The position numbers were made by a program, and so were the translations under genes. DNA of 64,000 nucleotides from Antedon mediterranea (lineage: Eukaryota; Echinodermata; Crinoidea; Comatulida; Antedonidae): the NCBI RefSeq assembly GCF_964355755.1, contig NC_092672.1:20828501-20892500 (forward strand). The letters run 5' to 3'. The notes beneath the pieces are model-generated. The model worked only from the letters and a program-made list of their open reading frames with translations. It had not been told where the DNA came from and did no database searches. Positions 11,225 to 23,860 of this stretch are shown piece by piece; within the stretch, counting starts at the first letter, position 1; each line of letters starts with the position of its first letter.

Positions 11225-13530
11225 AAAAACACCGGAAACATAAACGTTATATTAAATATATTTAGTCATCTGATAATATTTTTTACCACACCGTTTATTT
11301 TTCCTTTATTGTAGCAAAATAAAATAAAAAAAATTATGAAACATCAATAATTATTAGAATGTACGATCAATAGAAATTTATTGTCTATTATAACTAGGTA
11401 TCCCAATGAAAAAATTCAGATTAATTGTTTTACTTTTTCTTTCAGTTAACCATAAAGGACTTAATGTAATTAGCATTTTGCAATTTAAATGATTGAAATC
11501 CGATTACCCGTTCTAAAGTTATGGTTATTTAAAGTGGTAAAAAATGTACGATTTTTTGCTTAAAAATGGTGTTTTTTGCAGTTAAAATTGGAAGCATTTT
11601 TAAAAGGTTATAACTTTAACAATAATGAGTTAAAAGTTTTGAATTTTGTTAAACCTATAGATATCAGAGAGTTGTAAAACTCTATTTTTTTTGGAGCCTC
11701 AACGAAACCTATTTTTAAAATAAACTCATTTAAAATAATCAATGTTAATTAAAACAATTAATTGTTTACCTGAATAGTATATATAACATTTTAAAAATGG
11801 TTTTCTTTTCGTATTTCTAACCGTAAGTATGTTATTAAATTGAAATACGGAGCTAAAGTTTAGGCCAAGTAACGGCTTACTCGCGATCAGCAGTAGCTCC
11901 CGTCAAAGTATTTCGGTCGCAGTTAATGACTTTCCACCGCCGTATACAGAGTCAAATGTAACGTTGGTAAATTAGCTTAATAAATGTCTTCGGTACATTT
12001 AAACCTAACGCATTTGCATTGTATACTTGCATAATAAATCTTCCGCACATTACACCAATTTAAAGTTGTTAAATTAATGTCTAAAATCAGATATTCTACG
12101 ATGGAAAAGGACATGTCAAGCTCCGACATCGCTGCTGTCACACATCTCGCGTCGAGCCGGCCGAACTCGAGCGAGGAAAACTAAAACAACGTGTTGAAAA
12201 TATGGAACGTACCATTCGCTGATAGGGTGCATTAATGTATTTAACGGAAAACACCCCAACAAACGCGCGCGTATTTTACAGTACAATATTTTACTCACTA
12301 CAATATTCACCGGATTATAATGGTTGAATCTTTAAAATTCCGAACGGGATTTACGCCTCATGCACCAGTTTAAAAATGTAGATCGCTTGACGACCATAGG
12401 AAATACATTAATAAACGATGTTTTATCGAATAAAATAATGATTTCGCTTCAATTTATTACCGAATTCGATATTTTTTGATCATGCGCAATGGGTCAAAAT
12501 AATACTTTTCTCACGAAAATTGATATTTCAGACTGATAAACCTGTCCGTACCAGCCTTTTTACGTATCAAATTAAAGCTTATTCAAAATCTGATAACATA
12601 CAAAAGAAATCACTCCGCTAGCTCTGACGGCCATCAAGCGATCGTGTTTTGAAAACAGGCTAGGGCTTTTCCGAATATTTTTTATCGCGCAAAAATTCGC
12701 TGGTTTCCGTTTTAGACTAATTTTGAAATGATGTTTTCGCTGGAAATACTTGATCAATTTTAATAAAAAACACATGTAAGTGAACAATAAAACACATTCT
12801 TTCAATATAGTTAATTTGTATTAAAATACAATCAAAATTACTGTAGTAATTTTAACATCAAAGTCATATCACTTTATAGAATTTCGTGAATTTTTCAAAA
12901 CTGTCACTACGTATCGCGCGTTCATTGGGATACCTATTATAACACTATTATATTGGTCCCATGACAGAATTCAGCTTGTTAAAGCCATAAAAAAGTTAAT
13001 AAATGAATCAGTTAATGAGATGTAGTAGTAAAATAAACATTTTCTATGCATATTATTAGTTAAAAAATGAAAAAAATATTGCTAAATGTGTATGAAAATG
13101 GTCTGAATCAAATCAATAAAGGAAAACACCAGAAACGTAACATTATATTACCTATATTATTTTCATCTGATAATATTTTTTACAACACCGTCTATTTTTC
13201 CAATTTGTTTTTAAAGTGCCTCAAAGTTTATGTACAAAAGAATAGAGATTTTACTGTGTAATTTGAACTTTACTGTAGAAAAATAAAAATCCAAATTATT
13301 CTGTGATATTATAAAAAACAATTATGGATAGATTATTAGGATGTATGATCAATAGAAATTGTTTGCCTATTAAGAAATTTTTTGCCTTTGACTATTATAT
13401 TATATGACAGACAGAATTTAGCTTGTTAAACCCATAACAAAGCTAATAAATGAATTGTATAATAGTAGTAAAATGAACAGAATATTGCTGGATGTGTAAA
13501 TGTGTATGAAATTGGTTTGAATCAAATCAA
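11225..13530. repeat. tandemly duplicated dispersed repeat, first copy interrupted
   Basis: A unit of roughly 350 bp (landmarks CATCTGATAATATTTTTTAC, GATCAATAGAAATT, CTTGTTAAA-CCATAA, AATCAAATCAATAAA) is present twice. The first copy is split by the inverted-repeat element at 11395-12936; the second runs about 13120-13530. A third, inverted copy lies at about 47690-47960. Confidence 0.65.
11395..12936. mobile_element. 1.5-kb terminal-inverted-repeat DNA element
   Basis: The ends TAGGTATCCCAATGAA (11395-11410) and TTCATTGGGATACCTA (12921-12936) are perfect 16-bp inverted repeats. The sequence CTATTATAAC occurs immediately outside the left end (11385-11394) and overlaps the right end (12934-12943). 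The target duplication is therefore 7-10 bp depending on where the ends are cut; a TA duplication is also compatible. Flanking sequence on both sides belongs to one dispersed repeat whose neighbouring copy lacks the insertion. No transposase-like ORF is visible, so it is probably non-autonomous. The superfamily is undecided (hAT-like 8 bp, or TA-type). Confidence 0.75.
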
Positions 13531-15276
13531 TAAATAAGAATAATTCCATCTATTTATTCATAGGAAAATTGTTATGGAATATAGTTTTATTGAATTTAAT
13601 CTTAATAGATAAATCTTAATTTACTCTGTGAACATGAATGTAAATTGAAAAGATAGGACCATATCCAACTGAAACAAGGATGAACCAAGGTAAATATTAG
13701 TTTAAAAAAAGGTTGTATTGAAATAGAATCTACAACAATGAAGAGTTTATAAACAATTGTAATACGTTTATATAATGCAAAGTCATTTACATCCATTGAT
13801 TAAAATATAAAGTTATGCTACAATAACTTGGCATATATTTTTGTTAATTAGCTTGTACTGAAATTTGAAATTTGTCTATATAAGTTCTTTTAAAAGTAAT
13901 CTTTTAACATTAATGTTAGAAAATGCTAAACTTAAAATTACTAAAGTTGAACCTTACATATAGCTACTGTATGTTTATCCTCAAAAAAGTTTTGTTTGAT
14001 AAAGTTGGATGATGGAGATAAATATGAATGAATAAAACATGATAAAAGTGCAACTGCAGACTTTGCAAAGCACTGGTGATCACCATTGTCAGTGGTCTAA
14101 AATATGTCATAATGTTAAATGTTGGATACACTCTGAACTTGTTACAGTTGTGTAGAACATTTAAGTCTAAGTTCAACTTTCTTGTTTTTCTTTGTTGTTT
14201 TTCACCTCTAATGTAGGTTGTTTAGTGTTAAACAATTTCCCTTTATTTTTTGTTTACTATAATTTACTACTGTATGTGTGTATGTATATTTAAATAAATG
14301 TTAAGAAATAAACATCTTTTTGAATAGACTAAAAATATTTCAAATCATCACCTAGTTATGCTAATGATGATTTGTTTATTTTTACATTTTGTATGACATT
14401 GTAATGGTGGTTTGATACTGTAATTATTATGTAAGGTGATTTGTTAAAAACTAGCTACGGTAAATAACTTACAAAATTATATTTGTTTCGCTATTTCAGT
14501 TTTATTTATGTTTGTTAATCCTGAGTATTAAGAATAAATGTGGCAGATATACTATCTGTATCTTATATTGTATATGGAAAAAATAATTACAACCTAATAA
14601 CAAAGAACTATAATTGTGGTGTGTATTAACAGATCACTTTAGCTCTCAACCAAAATCTGCATCATCATTCTTGGGATTGGTGGTGGTGACTATAACAAGG
14701 AGGTGGTTGGAGTTGGTGGTGATGTTGTTGAAAGGAATTAAGGAGAGTATGGCGGAGAGTATGGCAAATGAGTATGAGGATAATTATAAAATAAATGAAT
14801 ACAGTCTATATGTCTATCAACTAGCATCTTTTATCATTTGTACCTCTATGTGTTATATAGGTAGAATCATAGTGTTTCAAAAGTTATTAAACAGTTTTGT
14901 GAATATGAACTAAAAAAATTGAAATTTTGTGTAATAGAAGTGTACATAATTCCGACTTAATTACTGTATATCTACACTTTGGAATAATAAGGATTATATT
15001 TCAATAGTATGTTGCTGTAGTTTTCATTGTTTTATAAAGAGTTCAATGGAAGTGTTTAAACATGACAAAATGTATAGTGTCATAGCAATTTTTATAACTA
15101 AATATCAGAGAAAAAAATATATTGAAAAACTCCAAATAATGCCAATTCTAGCATCAATACAGTTAAATAAAAACATTAAATAGCATTATAACATGCAGAT
15201 ATTATTACTCAAAAGATCATTATATTTAAAATACAAAATATAAAAAAATATGACTATGAAAGAATGTATAACTTAC
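13531..15276. other. intergenic or intronic, no gene seen
   Basis: AT-rich. A 99-codon plus-strand open frame at 14614-14913 and smaller frames show no family signature. The frame shifted by one over 14670-14750 is glycine-rich but has stops. Several isolated TACTGTA heptamers occur (about 13964, 14267, 14417, 14956). Confidence 0.4.
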
Positions 15277-15375
15277 TCTGTCTTGGATATTGATGTCTGA
15301 CCCTGCATCAACCAGAAGGTTACAGCAGGCTGAGTAACCTGCCATAGCTGCCAAATGCAAAGCTGAGCGTCCAAC
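15277..15375 (-). CDS. single ankyrin-repeat exon
   Basis: A 99-nt minus-strand exon with acceptor TTTTAG before 15375 and donor GTAAGT after 15277. It is phase 0 at both ends and encodes exactly 33 residues, one ankyrin repeat: GRSALHLAAMAGYSACCNLL then VDAGSDINIQD. The S-ALHLAA-GY core, the LL of helix 2 and the hairpin-forming ADIN-type end are all present. Ankyrin repeats mediate protein binding. I found no second ankyrin exon in the window, so the parent gene extends elsewhere or this exon is stranded. It lies 7.7 kb downstream, on the same strand, of the last exon of ROCO copy A, but nothing visible links the two. Confidence 0.8.
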
Positions 15376-16937
15376 CTAAAATATAAAATCATACAAGTTA
15401 CATCTTTTACATATTTATTGGTTAATTAATATTTTATATAATTATACATCCATTAAGTGTCAATTTTCAAATTCAATTTGTAACTTCTATTTGCTGTGTG
15501 ATCATATACGCAATGCACACAAATACTATCAAATTAGCTTTTTTACATTTTATTTCTAATTTTGTATACATTTTTATTATTATTCCAGTTTTTACATAAA
15601 AATGTTGTTGCCTGGTATTTAAATTATTTAACTTTTTTTAAATTTAATATTGTTTAAATATTAAATTACTGGATTAGTTTGGTGTACAAACTTTTACTTT
15701 CAGGGGCATGTTTAAAACTTTAATATATTTAAATTATCCTTTGTGCGATCATAGAGCAAAGAAATAGTTCATTGCTCTATGGTGTGATGGTGGCATTAGC
15801 TAGTACAAGTTATTGTGAGTGTAGCATATCCTATTTTATCGATTGCTTTGGTACTTTCACTTCAATTGGAAGCTTTGCACATGGAATATTATTTTGTATG
15901 TAATGCAAATCTATTATTTTATATTATCAGAGATAATGGCCTGCACTATTCTAAAGAAAGATTTGTTAGTGTACCAACAAAGCATTGTCCGTCTTGAGAG
16001 GTTTGACGTACACACATTAGTCTAAATATTGATTGTAACAATATTAATGTTGAGTTTAATCTGATAAGAAAACAAGGCCATATACATGGCTGCAGTCGTG
16101 TGTGCAAATTTGAGTTAGTGTTCACCGACCGACCAACATAGTGAGCTGTAGAGTCACGTTGCACACGACTAAAATAGATAAACAAGTTAATTTTAGACAT
16201 CTTTTTGAACCACATAACAGATATATGTATAAACATGTTTTCATTTTTTTAATTTGTTAGATCAAATGGACAGTTTTTAGAAATACCATGACCATTTTCA
16301 TACCTCCCTGGATAGCTCAAGCCTGTCTTTAAAGTGGGTGAAGGTTTGGCTGATGCCAAACAAATCATATCAATGTAAAAAATATTAAAATTTATACATT
16401 TTAATAGATTTTATAACATCTTTATTATTTGTGTTTTATATTTATTGAATTGACTTATTAAAATGATTAAAATTTACACCCAAAAAAATGTTATATTCTT
16501 TTTATTTCAAGGATATAACAAAAACAATCACTGGAAATAAGACATTATACAGTAATTATAAAAGAAATAATAAACATTATTTATTCATATGTATACATAC
16601 TGACATTTCAAACAAATTTAATGCAACTAACAATTATCTAATAAAAAATTATATAAATCCTGTATAACTAATTTAAAACAAAAATAAATAATCTGATATT
16701 AATATATTATTTTGATGAACATTGAAGACAAAAAGTTCAATATATTGTGTATAGGATGTGAATAATATTCACTGAGGCTAAAACTTTCATAGTAGACCAT
16801 GCTCACCAGGAGTATACCTATAAACAAATAAAGTGCTGTATGTTCCATAATCATTGCTTATCCCATCAAAATTTGTTATACTTCAGTAAATAAAATAAAT
16901 AAAAAATAAAAAAGTTAATTTTCGCACCAGTCCTTTT
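15376..16937. other. no gene; one dispersed repeat copy
   Basis: AT-rich sequence. At 16073-16170 a repeat starting AAGGCCATATACATGGCTGC and containing CACCGACCGACCAACATAG is recognisable. Related copies lie at 19013-19385, and an inverted relative at about 60480-60640. Confidence 0.5.
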
Positions 16938-18090
16938 AGTCCAAGAGCATTAGGGTTTGACCCGGAAATTTCTGGTAACAAGCTAATTTTTTCAGGAAAG
17001 GTCGAGAACTATGATTGGAACATCATACTAAAAGTCCCAAAAAATCCTCCTTGTGCTCTCCGAGAAATCCAAGATGGCGTCCAAAATGGCTGCCATTTTA
17101 AATTGGTCTATAACTTTGTAACCGCTTGTCGTAGAGTATCGATTTTGGTGTCAAATGGTTCAAAATATATACATTCCTATTTGCTCTAACAGACAATTTT
17201 GTCAAAAAATGGCCGCTACTACAGTTTCTGGCAGTTTGACCTTTGACCTGGTCTTATCATATCTCGGTAATGGCTTGTCATAGAGAATTAAGATTAGGCC
17301 CAAATTGTTCAGAACATGCATATTTTTATTTGGTGTAATGAAATATGTTATCCCAAAATGACCGGAAGTGAGGTTATTGACCTCTTATTGACCTATTCAT
17401 ATCTCTTTACCGTATCTCAAGAAATATTTGTCGTAGAGCATTACTTTTGGTGTCAAATTGTTTGGAACATATACATTTCTATTTAGTCTAATACAACAGT
17501 TTGCCCTAAAAAGCTCGGAAGTAAGTTAATTTATTGAAAACTTTAAAAATCAAAGCTACATAGGCAGAGGATATGAATACTGTTGAAAAAATCGAAATTT
17601 TAACTCTGCCTTAAAACATGTTCTGGGCATAGCACATCATCAGGTAACCTTGAGGGTAAATTTTCCTGTAAGGGTATGAACTATACAAGAAAAAAACCAA
17701 AATAATCATTTATTTAACTTCGATAGAACAAAGAATATCATGGGACACGTTAATTGAAATTCTCATACTAGTTATGGTTGAAAAGTTATTGCTACAAAAT
17801 GTCACCTATATGTAGATGTCATGAATACATTTTAAATGCGTTATTCGTCTGTAACTCGCATTACAGTACATACGCGAATTAGTGCTTTTGTTGAAATCAC
17901 GTCATTATTTTTATTATTTATTATAGAAATTATGATAATTATTTTTGTTCAGAGAAGTAGAAATTTTATGTAATTTACATACATACATATAGACTTTATG
18001 ATACTGTGAGTGTGAGAATGAAATGTTCAGGTCATATACATTTCGCATGGAAATGCTCAATTGGCAGGGAACACTATGTACATGGAATAT

Positions 18091-18386
18091 GGCGCAGTGT
18101 GTTGGACGTTGGACTACCGATCGTCAGACCTAGGTTCGAATCCAACTCTCGCCGCATTGCTTGCAAGATACTTTACTTACGTTGCCTCTCTCCGCCCAGG
18201 TGTATAAATGGGTACCCAGTTAGATCTAGACACAACTTTGCGCTGGTTACCGGCTGCATTATGGGAGTATGTTCCATACGTGTTTGATCCCAAAAAATAC
18301 TGGGGTAATAATGCTTGTAAAGCGCCTTTGAGCATGATTACTCATGAAAAGGCCGCTATATAAATGTGGTATTATATATATATTAT
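18091..18386 (+). mobile_element. tRNA-derived SINE
   Basis: A pol III box A-like start (GGCGCAGTGTGTTGGACG) is followed by box B GGTTCGAATCC at 18133-18143. A body follows, and then the tail TAAAGCGCC...CGCTATATAAATGTGG runs into a TAT-rich end. It lies in the spacer of the foldback element. Confidence 0.65.
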
Positions 18387-18755
18387 ACTCCGGATTGTCA
18401 AAAACCTAAAGTTAAAGACCATTTTATTTGTAAAAATAATGCATTTTGAAACATGAAACCAGGTAATTCCTTGTTTTAAAAGAGAATGCACTCTTGAATG
18501 TTCTCTCTAACCTCATAACGTCATAACTTTTGGGCAAACATGCAACAACACCCATACAGATGAACATGATGATAATGATGTGAAACACCAAGATGTTGAA
18601 GATGCAACATCAGATGATGAATGACTGTAACAGAATGCTGCTGATCAATGTTGAAGTGATTTAAAGACCCTTTATTTTGCATATTTTTAATATTTAATAA
18701 ATCATAGGGCATATGGCGATACTTTTTTCATCTTTAAACAGTTAAATATGTAACT

Positions 18756-18828
18756 GGGGGACTAGCTCAAATGGTAGAGCTCTCACTTAGCATGTGAGAG
18801 GTACCGGGATCATTGCCCGGGTATTCCA
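18756..18828 (+). pseudogene. tRNA-Ala(AGC)-like pseudogene or SINE head
   Basis: A 73-nt cloverleaf can be drawn: GCTC/GAGC D stem, CTCAC/GTGAG anticodon stem with loop TTAGCAT (anticodon AGC, Ala), and CCGGG/CCCGG T stem, ending in A. The T loop is ATCATTG instead of the TTCRANY type. The acceptor stem GGGGGAC/GTATTCC has one G-A mismatch and two G-T pairs. Box B is therefore poor and a functional tRNA is unlikely. Confidence 0.6.
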
Positions 18829-19012
18829 ATCTATTTTTCATAGATTTCAGCAAGGACCAAATAAAATCTGAATCTGGAAAAGAAAGTCTATGCATGCCGA
18901 GTAAAGAGCGTTTGACGTGAAATACCTAGGGTATATTCTCTTTTTATCATAAATAAGCCATACAACGAACATAAAGCAAGGAATGTTTCAAAATGCATTA
19001 TTTTTACAAAGT

Positions 19013-19385
19013 CAACAAGGCCATACACATGGCTGCAGTCGCGTGCGTAAATTTGAGTTATTGTTTACTGACCGCCCAACTGAAATTGCTGAAAATGTTT
19101 AAAAATGTTCACATTTTTAAAAACATTTATATTTTCCTCCAAGTATTAAATAACATCCAGTGTCAAAATAACGAAAAAATATGAATATGAGTTAGTGTTT
19201 ACCGACTGACCAACCGACCGAAATTGCTGAAAAAGTTAAAAAATGTTTAAAAATGTTTAAAAACATTTATATTTGCCTACAAGTATTAATATCCAGTGTT
19301 AAAATAATGAAAAAATATGAATATGAGTTAGTGTTTACCGACCGACATAGTGAGCAATAGAGTCGCGTTTGCACGCAACTCAAAG
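19013..19385. repeat. clustered copies of a GACCGACC-containing repeat
   Basis: Three partial copies share GTGTTTACCGAC, GAAATTGCTGAAAA and runs of AAAATGTTTAAAAA. They begin with CATGGCTGCAGTCGCGTGCG and end near GAGTCGCGTTTGCACGCAACTC. The same unit occurs at 16073-16170. Confidence 0.6.
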
Positions 19386-20239
19386 TTGCATATAAATGGT
19401 CGGATATGTGCTGTGTACAAAGGTATTTGCCAATTGTCTTTTGTTTACTTAACCAACTTTGATTAGCCCCTGACAGTTATTCTTTGTAATTTATTGACTT
19501 TATATTTTCTTTTTGTAACAATTCACTTTACCTGATGATGTGCTATGCCCAAAACATGTTTTAAGGCAGAGTTAAAACTTTGATTTTTATTTTACCTGCA
19601 TTATTCATATCCTCTGCCTATGCAGTTTTCCATAAATTAACTTACTTCCGAGCATTTGGGGGCAAACTGTTGTATTAGACTAAATAGAAATGTATATGTT
19701 CCAAACAATATGACACCAAAAGTAATGCTCTACGACAAATATTTCTTGAGATACGGTAAAGAGATATGAATAGGTCAATAAGAAGTCAATAACCTCACTT
19801 CCGGTCATTTTGGGATAAAATATTTTATTACACCAAACAAAAATATGCATGTTCTGAACAATTTGGGCCTAATCTTAATTCTCTATGACAAGCCATTACC
19901 GAGATATGATAAGACCAGGTCAAAGGTCAAACTGCCAGAAACTGTAGTAGCGGCCATTTTTTGACAACATTTTCTGTTAGAGCAAATAGGAATGTATATA
20001 TTGTGAACTATTTGACACCAAAATCGATACTCTACGACAAGCGGTTAGAAAGTTATAGACCAATTTAAAATGGCAGCCATTTTGGACGCCATCTTGGATT
20101 TCTCGGAGAGCACAAGGAGGATTTTTCGGGACTTTTAGTATGATGTTCCAATCATAGTTCTCGACCTTTCCTGAAAAAATTAGCTTGTTACCAGAAATTT
20201 TCGGGTCTGCCTATACTTATGAACTAATGCTCTTGGACT

Positions 20240-21990
20240 ATTTAGGGAGTGTTGCAGCAACAAAATTCCGGGAAAGAAAGAAGAACTAGACATGAAACTC
20301 GTCACTTTGACGAGTTAGTTATCCGCTCGACAAACGCCACGTGCACGTCATACGTTAGAATATTGCCCACAGAAAAATATTAAGGCATTATGACCTGAAC
20401 TGAAGAATATGATATGTTGTTATTTTGAATTCTGTTATTTTGTGTCATATAGTAGTATACACAGTACAATCTGTATACATATCACAAACAGTGTAAAATA
20501 GGTGAAATTACGGGACCCGTATTTTATTGTAATTTTTAACATCTTGACGGTTTCAAAATAAAATGCAAAAGTAGAAAGTTCTGAATGAAATTATCTCAGC
20601 AACAACATATTAACGTGTAGAAGAAATTTGAATACGTGAAATATTGATGCGCGCTCTTTTAAATGTAATGAAATATAATGCAAAAGATGAAAATACGACT
20701 TTTTTTATTTAACTGGCCATATGATGACGTCACAACATTCGATTGGCACAATTTACACATGATTTTGTATTTACAATACAATAGCTTCCTGAAAACGTTT
20801 TTATCGTGATTATCACATTTTATTCTTCCGAGGTATAACAGATTAAAATTTACTGTAAAGATGAAATTAATGACCAACGTAATTTAAATTTTTAGGCATG
20901 ATGACGTTAAAAAATTAAAAAATTTTAATTCATGCAAAAAATAGTTGATTGACCTAGAATATATTAAAATCGGGGTGAAAATGGACAACGAATAAGTGGA
21001 GATGCGCTCTATTAAATGTGATGAGCTATGACGAAAGAGACAAAAATCCTATATTTTATATTCGCGTGGCCATACGATGACGTCACAATGTCCGGTTAGC
21101 CATATTAATGTATGATCCGATATCTAAAACTCATCAACTTCCAGAATATGTAATTTTAAAAAAAGTTCTCCACGTAGTTTAGAATCTATGACTGTTTAAA
21201 AATAGGCATAATTTTGACAAATTTTTGAACTTTTTCACCAAAAACGCGCGCAAATTATCTAATTCGACGTGCTCGTATGACGTAATTTTAAGTCGAAATT
21301 GTTTAAAAGTTGGTAACATTACTAGAAAAGGCTGAAAAAACATAAATCACGCGAAAAAAATATGTTTTTAACGCTACGTGTGCACCGCGTGCGTAAAAAT
21401 TTTCCCGCGCGTGGGAATTTTTGACATGCTCAAAATGACATGAAACGCATATAAAGTTGATTAGAAGTTGATTTTTCGCACATTAAAATTTTAAACGCGC
21501 ATGCGCGCGTAACTTTTTGTGAAACATGCTATTTTTAATCCATAGAATGTTTGCGCTTGATATGACTTAAATTTTCACAAAGTTTCAAAACAAAATTATG
21601 TTTGGTTTTTAGTCTATGATCAATCATTGAAATTCATAAAATCGCAAGTAAGTCACGTTGCGCAACTCTGACGTCATTCAAAAATAGGAGGTGCACAAGT
21701 TCACGTAAATGTCGATATGTTGACAAAGTTACGATATGTTCTGTTTACACGTTTTAGAGAAACGCGACGCACAAAAATGACAGAAAGAAAGAAGTATAAT
21801 ACAGAAAAAAAAAAATTTGATGAAACAGGACGATTACAAGGAGTTATCCGCTACTAAGCGGATAACTAATAAAGATGAAAAAAAAAAAAGATATTTACAA
21901 TAACAAGGGTTATTGCGGATAACCAAAAAACGATCGAAAAAAAAAAAAAAAACGGCGTGAAGTTGAAAGTGTCCAAACGAAACAGTTCTT
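20240..21990. other. repeat-derived stretch with hairpins, no gene
   Basis: Two diverged direct copies contain GATG(C)GC-CTCT-TTAAATGT and TGACGTCACAA (around 20650-20740 and 20998-21095). Hairpins lie at about 20310-20330 (AACTCGTCA, CTT loop, TGACGAGTT) and 21841-21864 (GTTATCCGC, TACTAA loop, GCGGATAAC). AGAAAGAAAGAAG occurs near both ends. The structure suggests a mobile element with hairpin ends, but the class cannot be fixed. No coding domain was seen. Confidence 0.4.
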
Positions 21991-22700
21991 GTCCGCTTGC
22001 TTCTGTTTTGATTCTGCTTGGGTCTTCCTCGATTATCTTCTTTGTCTTTATCCAATGGTTATAATTTGATCAAATTTCTGCTTGTCTCGATCTCATTCAA
22101 ATATAATTTCAGCTTGTCTTTTGTGTCTTCCTCGATTATCTTCTTTGTCTTCATCCAATGGTAATAATTTGATACAATTTCTGCTTGTCTCGATCTCATT
22201 CAAATATAATTTCAGCTTGTCTTTTGAGTCAAAGTAAATTTCTGGTTTTCTCCTTTCAAACAAATATGGTTATTTTTGTCTTCGTCTTCGTGTCTTGTTA
22301 AGTGTTTATTTCTTGTTTTCTCACTCTGTTCCTTATGAATTTTGGGTCTTCCACCATGTAATATAATGTTGCGTTGTTGAGGTACTAATGAAGGACTCTG
22401 ACTCGCTTGACTGTCGTAACACATATATTGTTTATTCAGTATAATACTTCAGTACAATATACAACTATAAGTATAGATAAGGAACGGACGATCAATGATG
22501 CTGTCAGTGAGGTGTGAAGTGTGTAGGTCTGCTTCTGAAGAAGTGGCTGTGAGGTGTAGATGTTCTTCTGAAGAAGTGGCTGTGAGGTGTAGATGTTCTT
22601 CTGAAGAAGTGGCTGTAGGGTGTGTCTGGGCCCTTCTGAAACTTGGGGGTATATTGGCTCAGTTCATTTGCATAATGTCATTACATCATTTATGGAGCTA
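21991..22700. repeat. short tandem duplications (103 bp x2; 33 bp x3)
   Basis: A 103-bp unit starting GTCTTCCTCGATTATC (22022 and 22125) is present about twice. A 33-bp unit containing TCTGAAGAAGTGGCTGTGAG is present three times at about 22530-22620. Neither looks like a gene. Confidence 0.6.
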
Positions 22701-23299
22701 ATGATTGGTCCTAAGTTGATCCAGGGGTGTTTAAGTGGGAATGGTTGATCTTATCTGGGGAGGTTACATGATGAATTGGCCCTGTCGAATCTCTGCTTAA
22801 AACTGTCAGTATCTAATTGTTTTACGATGGGAACAGTCGCAAAGTTAAGCTAAGTGTTTTCTTTAGGGACTCTAATATAAACTAAATGGTCATTAAAACA
22901 TCTGGACAAACTCTCCTCTGGACTTTCTGGGTCAAGTTTGTGAACCTATTTAAATTCCGATACAAAGGTCAATTTCTTAAATATAAAAGTATATCGTTAT
23001 ATTACACTAGATAGAATATATGAACAAATAATTAAACTAAAATGTTAAATAAAATGTAAATACCTCTTTACTCCTTTTTTCACACATTACCCCAAAGGTT
23101 TGCATGAGAGACACAAAGAAGATAATCATCTCATCTGACTCATCCTTCCAAATATGCTGCAGTCTTTCATCTAGTTTGCCCCCATTTAAATTTTTCCAAA
23201 GCTGTTTCAGAAATGGCTAAAAAACATAAAAGCACAAAAGTGTAATTTGTTAATGCAACAAAGTAATTATTATTCTTCTGGTCAGTAGAACCTCTCCTT

Positions 23300-23860
23300 T
23301 GGGAAAACCTTATTGAAGCTTACTTGTGAAATGAATGAGAGGCAGACTAACACCATGGCTAACCTCTATTAAGGGGACACTTTGTTGGGCCTTCCCTTAA
23401 ACCTAATTGAAACTTACTGGTGAAATGAATGAGAGGCAGATTAACACCATGGCTAACCTCTATTAAGGGGACACTTTGTTGGCCCTTCCCTTAAACCTTA
23501 TTGAAACTTACTTGTGAAATGAAAGAGAGACAGATTAACACCATGGCTAACCTCTATTAAGGGGACACTTTGTTGGGCCTTCCCTTAAACCTTATTGAAA
23601 CTTACTGGTGAAATGAATGAGAGGCAGATTAACACCATAGCTAACCTCTATTAAGGGGACACTTTGTTGGGCCTTCCCTTAAACCTTATTAAAACTTACT
23701 TGTGAAATGAAAGAGACAGATTAAGACCATGGCTAACCTCTATTAAGGGGACACTTTGTTGGGCCTTCCCTTAAACCTTATTAAAACTTACTTGTGAAAT
23801 GAAAGAGAGACAGATTAAGACCATGGCTAACCTCTATTAAGGGGACACTTTGTTGGGTGC
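23300..23860. repeat. 94-bp intron VNTR, 6 copies (copy A)
   Basis: A unit of about 94 bp contains GGCTAACCTCTATTAAGGGG and ACACTTTGTTGGGCCTTCCC. It lies in the intron between two COR exons. The paralogous intron has 9 copies. Confidence 0.9.

Larger units (their letters stand above)
16938..20239. mobile_element. foldback element with arms of about 710 bp
   Basis: The left arm (about 16938-17647) and right arm (about 19528-20239) are long, high-identity inverted repeats. The outer ends are AGTCCAAGAGCATTAG and its complement; the inner ends are CATAGCACATCATCAGGTAA and its complement. Arm landmarks include CCAAGATGGCGTCCAAAATG. The 1.9-kb spacer holds a SINE, a tRNA-like pseudogene and several copies of a second repeat, but no transposase. 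Foldback transposons with long arms (TU elements) are known in sea urchins; the match to that family is by structure only. No clear target duplication was found, and the left terminus is more diverged than the right. Confidence 0.75.

Noticed and set aside
14614-14913. 99-codon plus-strand ORF
   Set aside because: No domain, no splice context and low-complexity composition. The alternative glycine-rich frame has stops.
18756-18828. Functional tRNA-Ala gene
   Set aside because: The T loop and box B are not canonical and the acceptor stem has a mismatch. Kept only as a pseudogene or SINE head.
22200-22830. Possible LTR and leader of another retrotransposon on the minus strand
   Set aside because: There is an AATAAA-like signal and a TGG string after a CA, but no second LTR, no gag or pol domain and no target duplication could be found.
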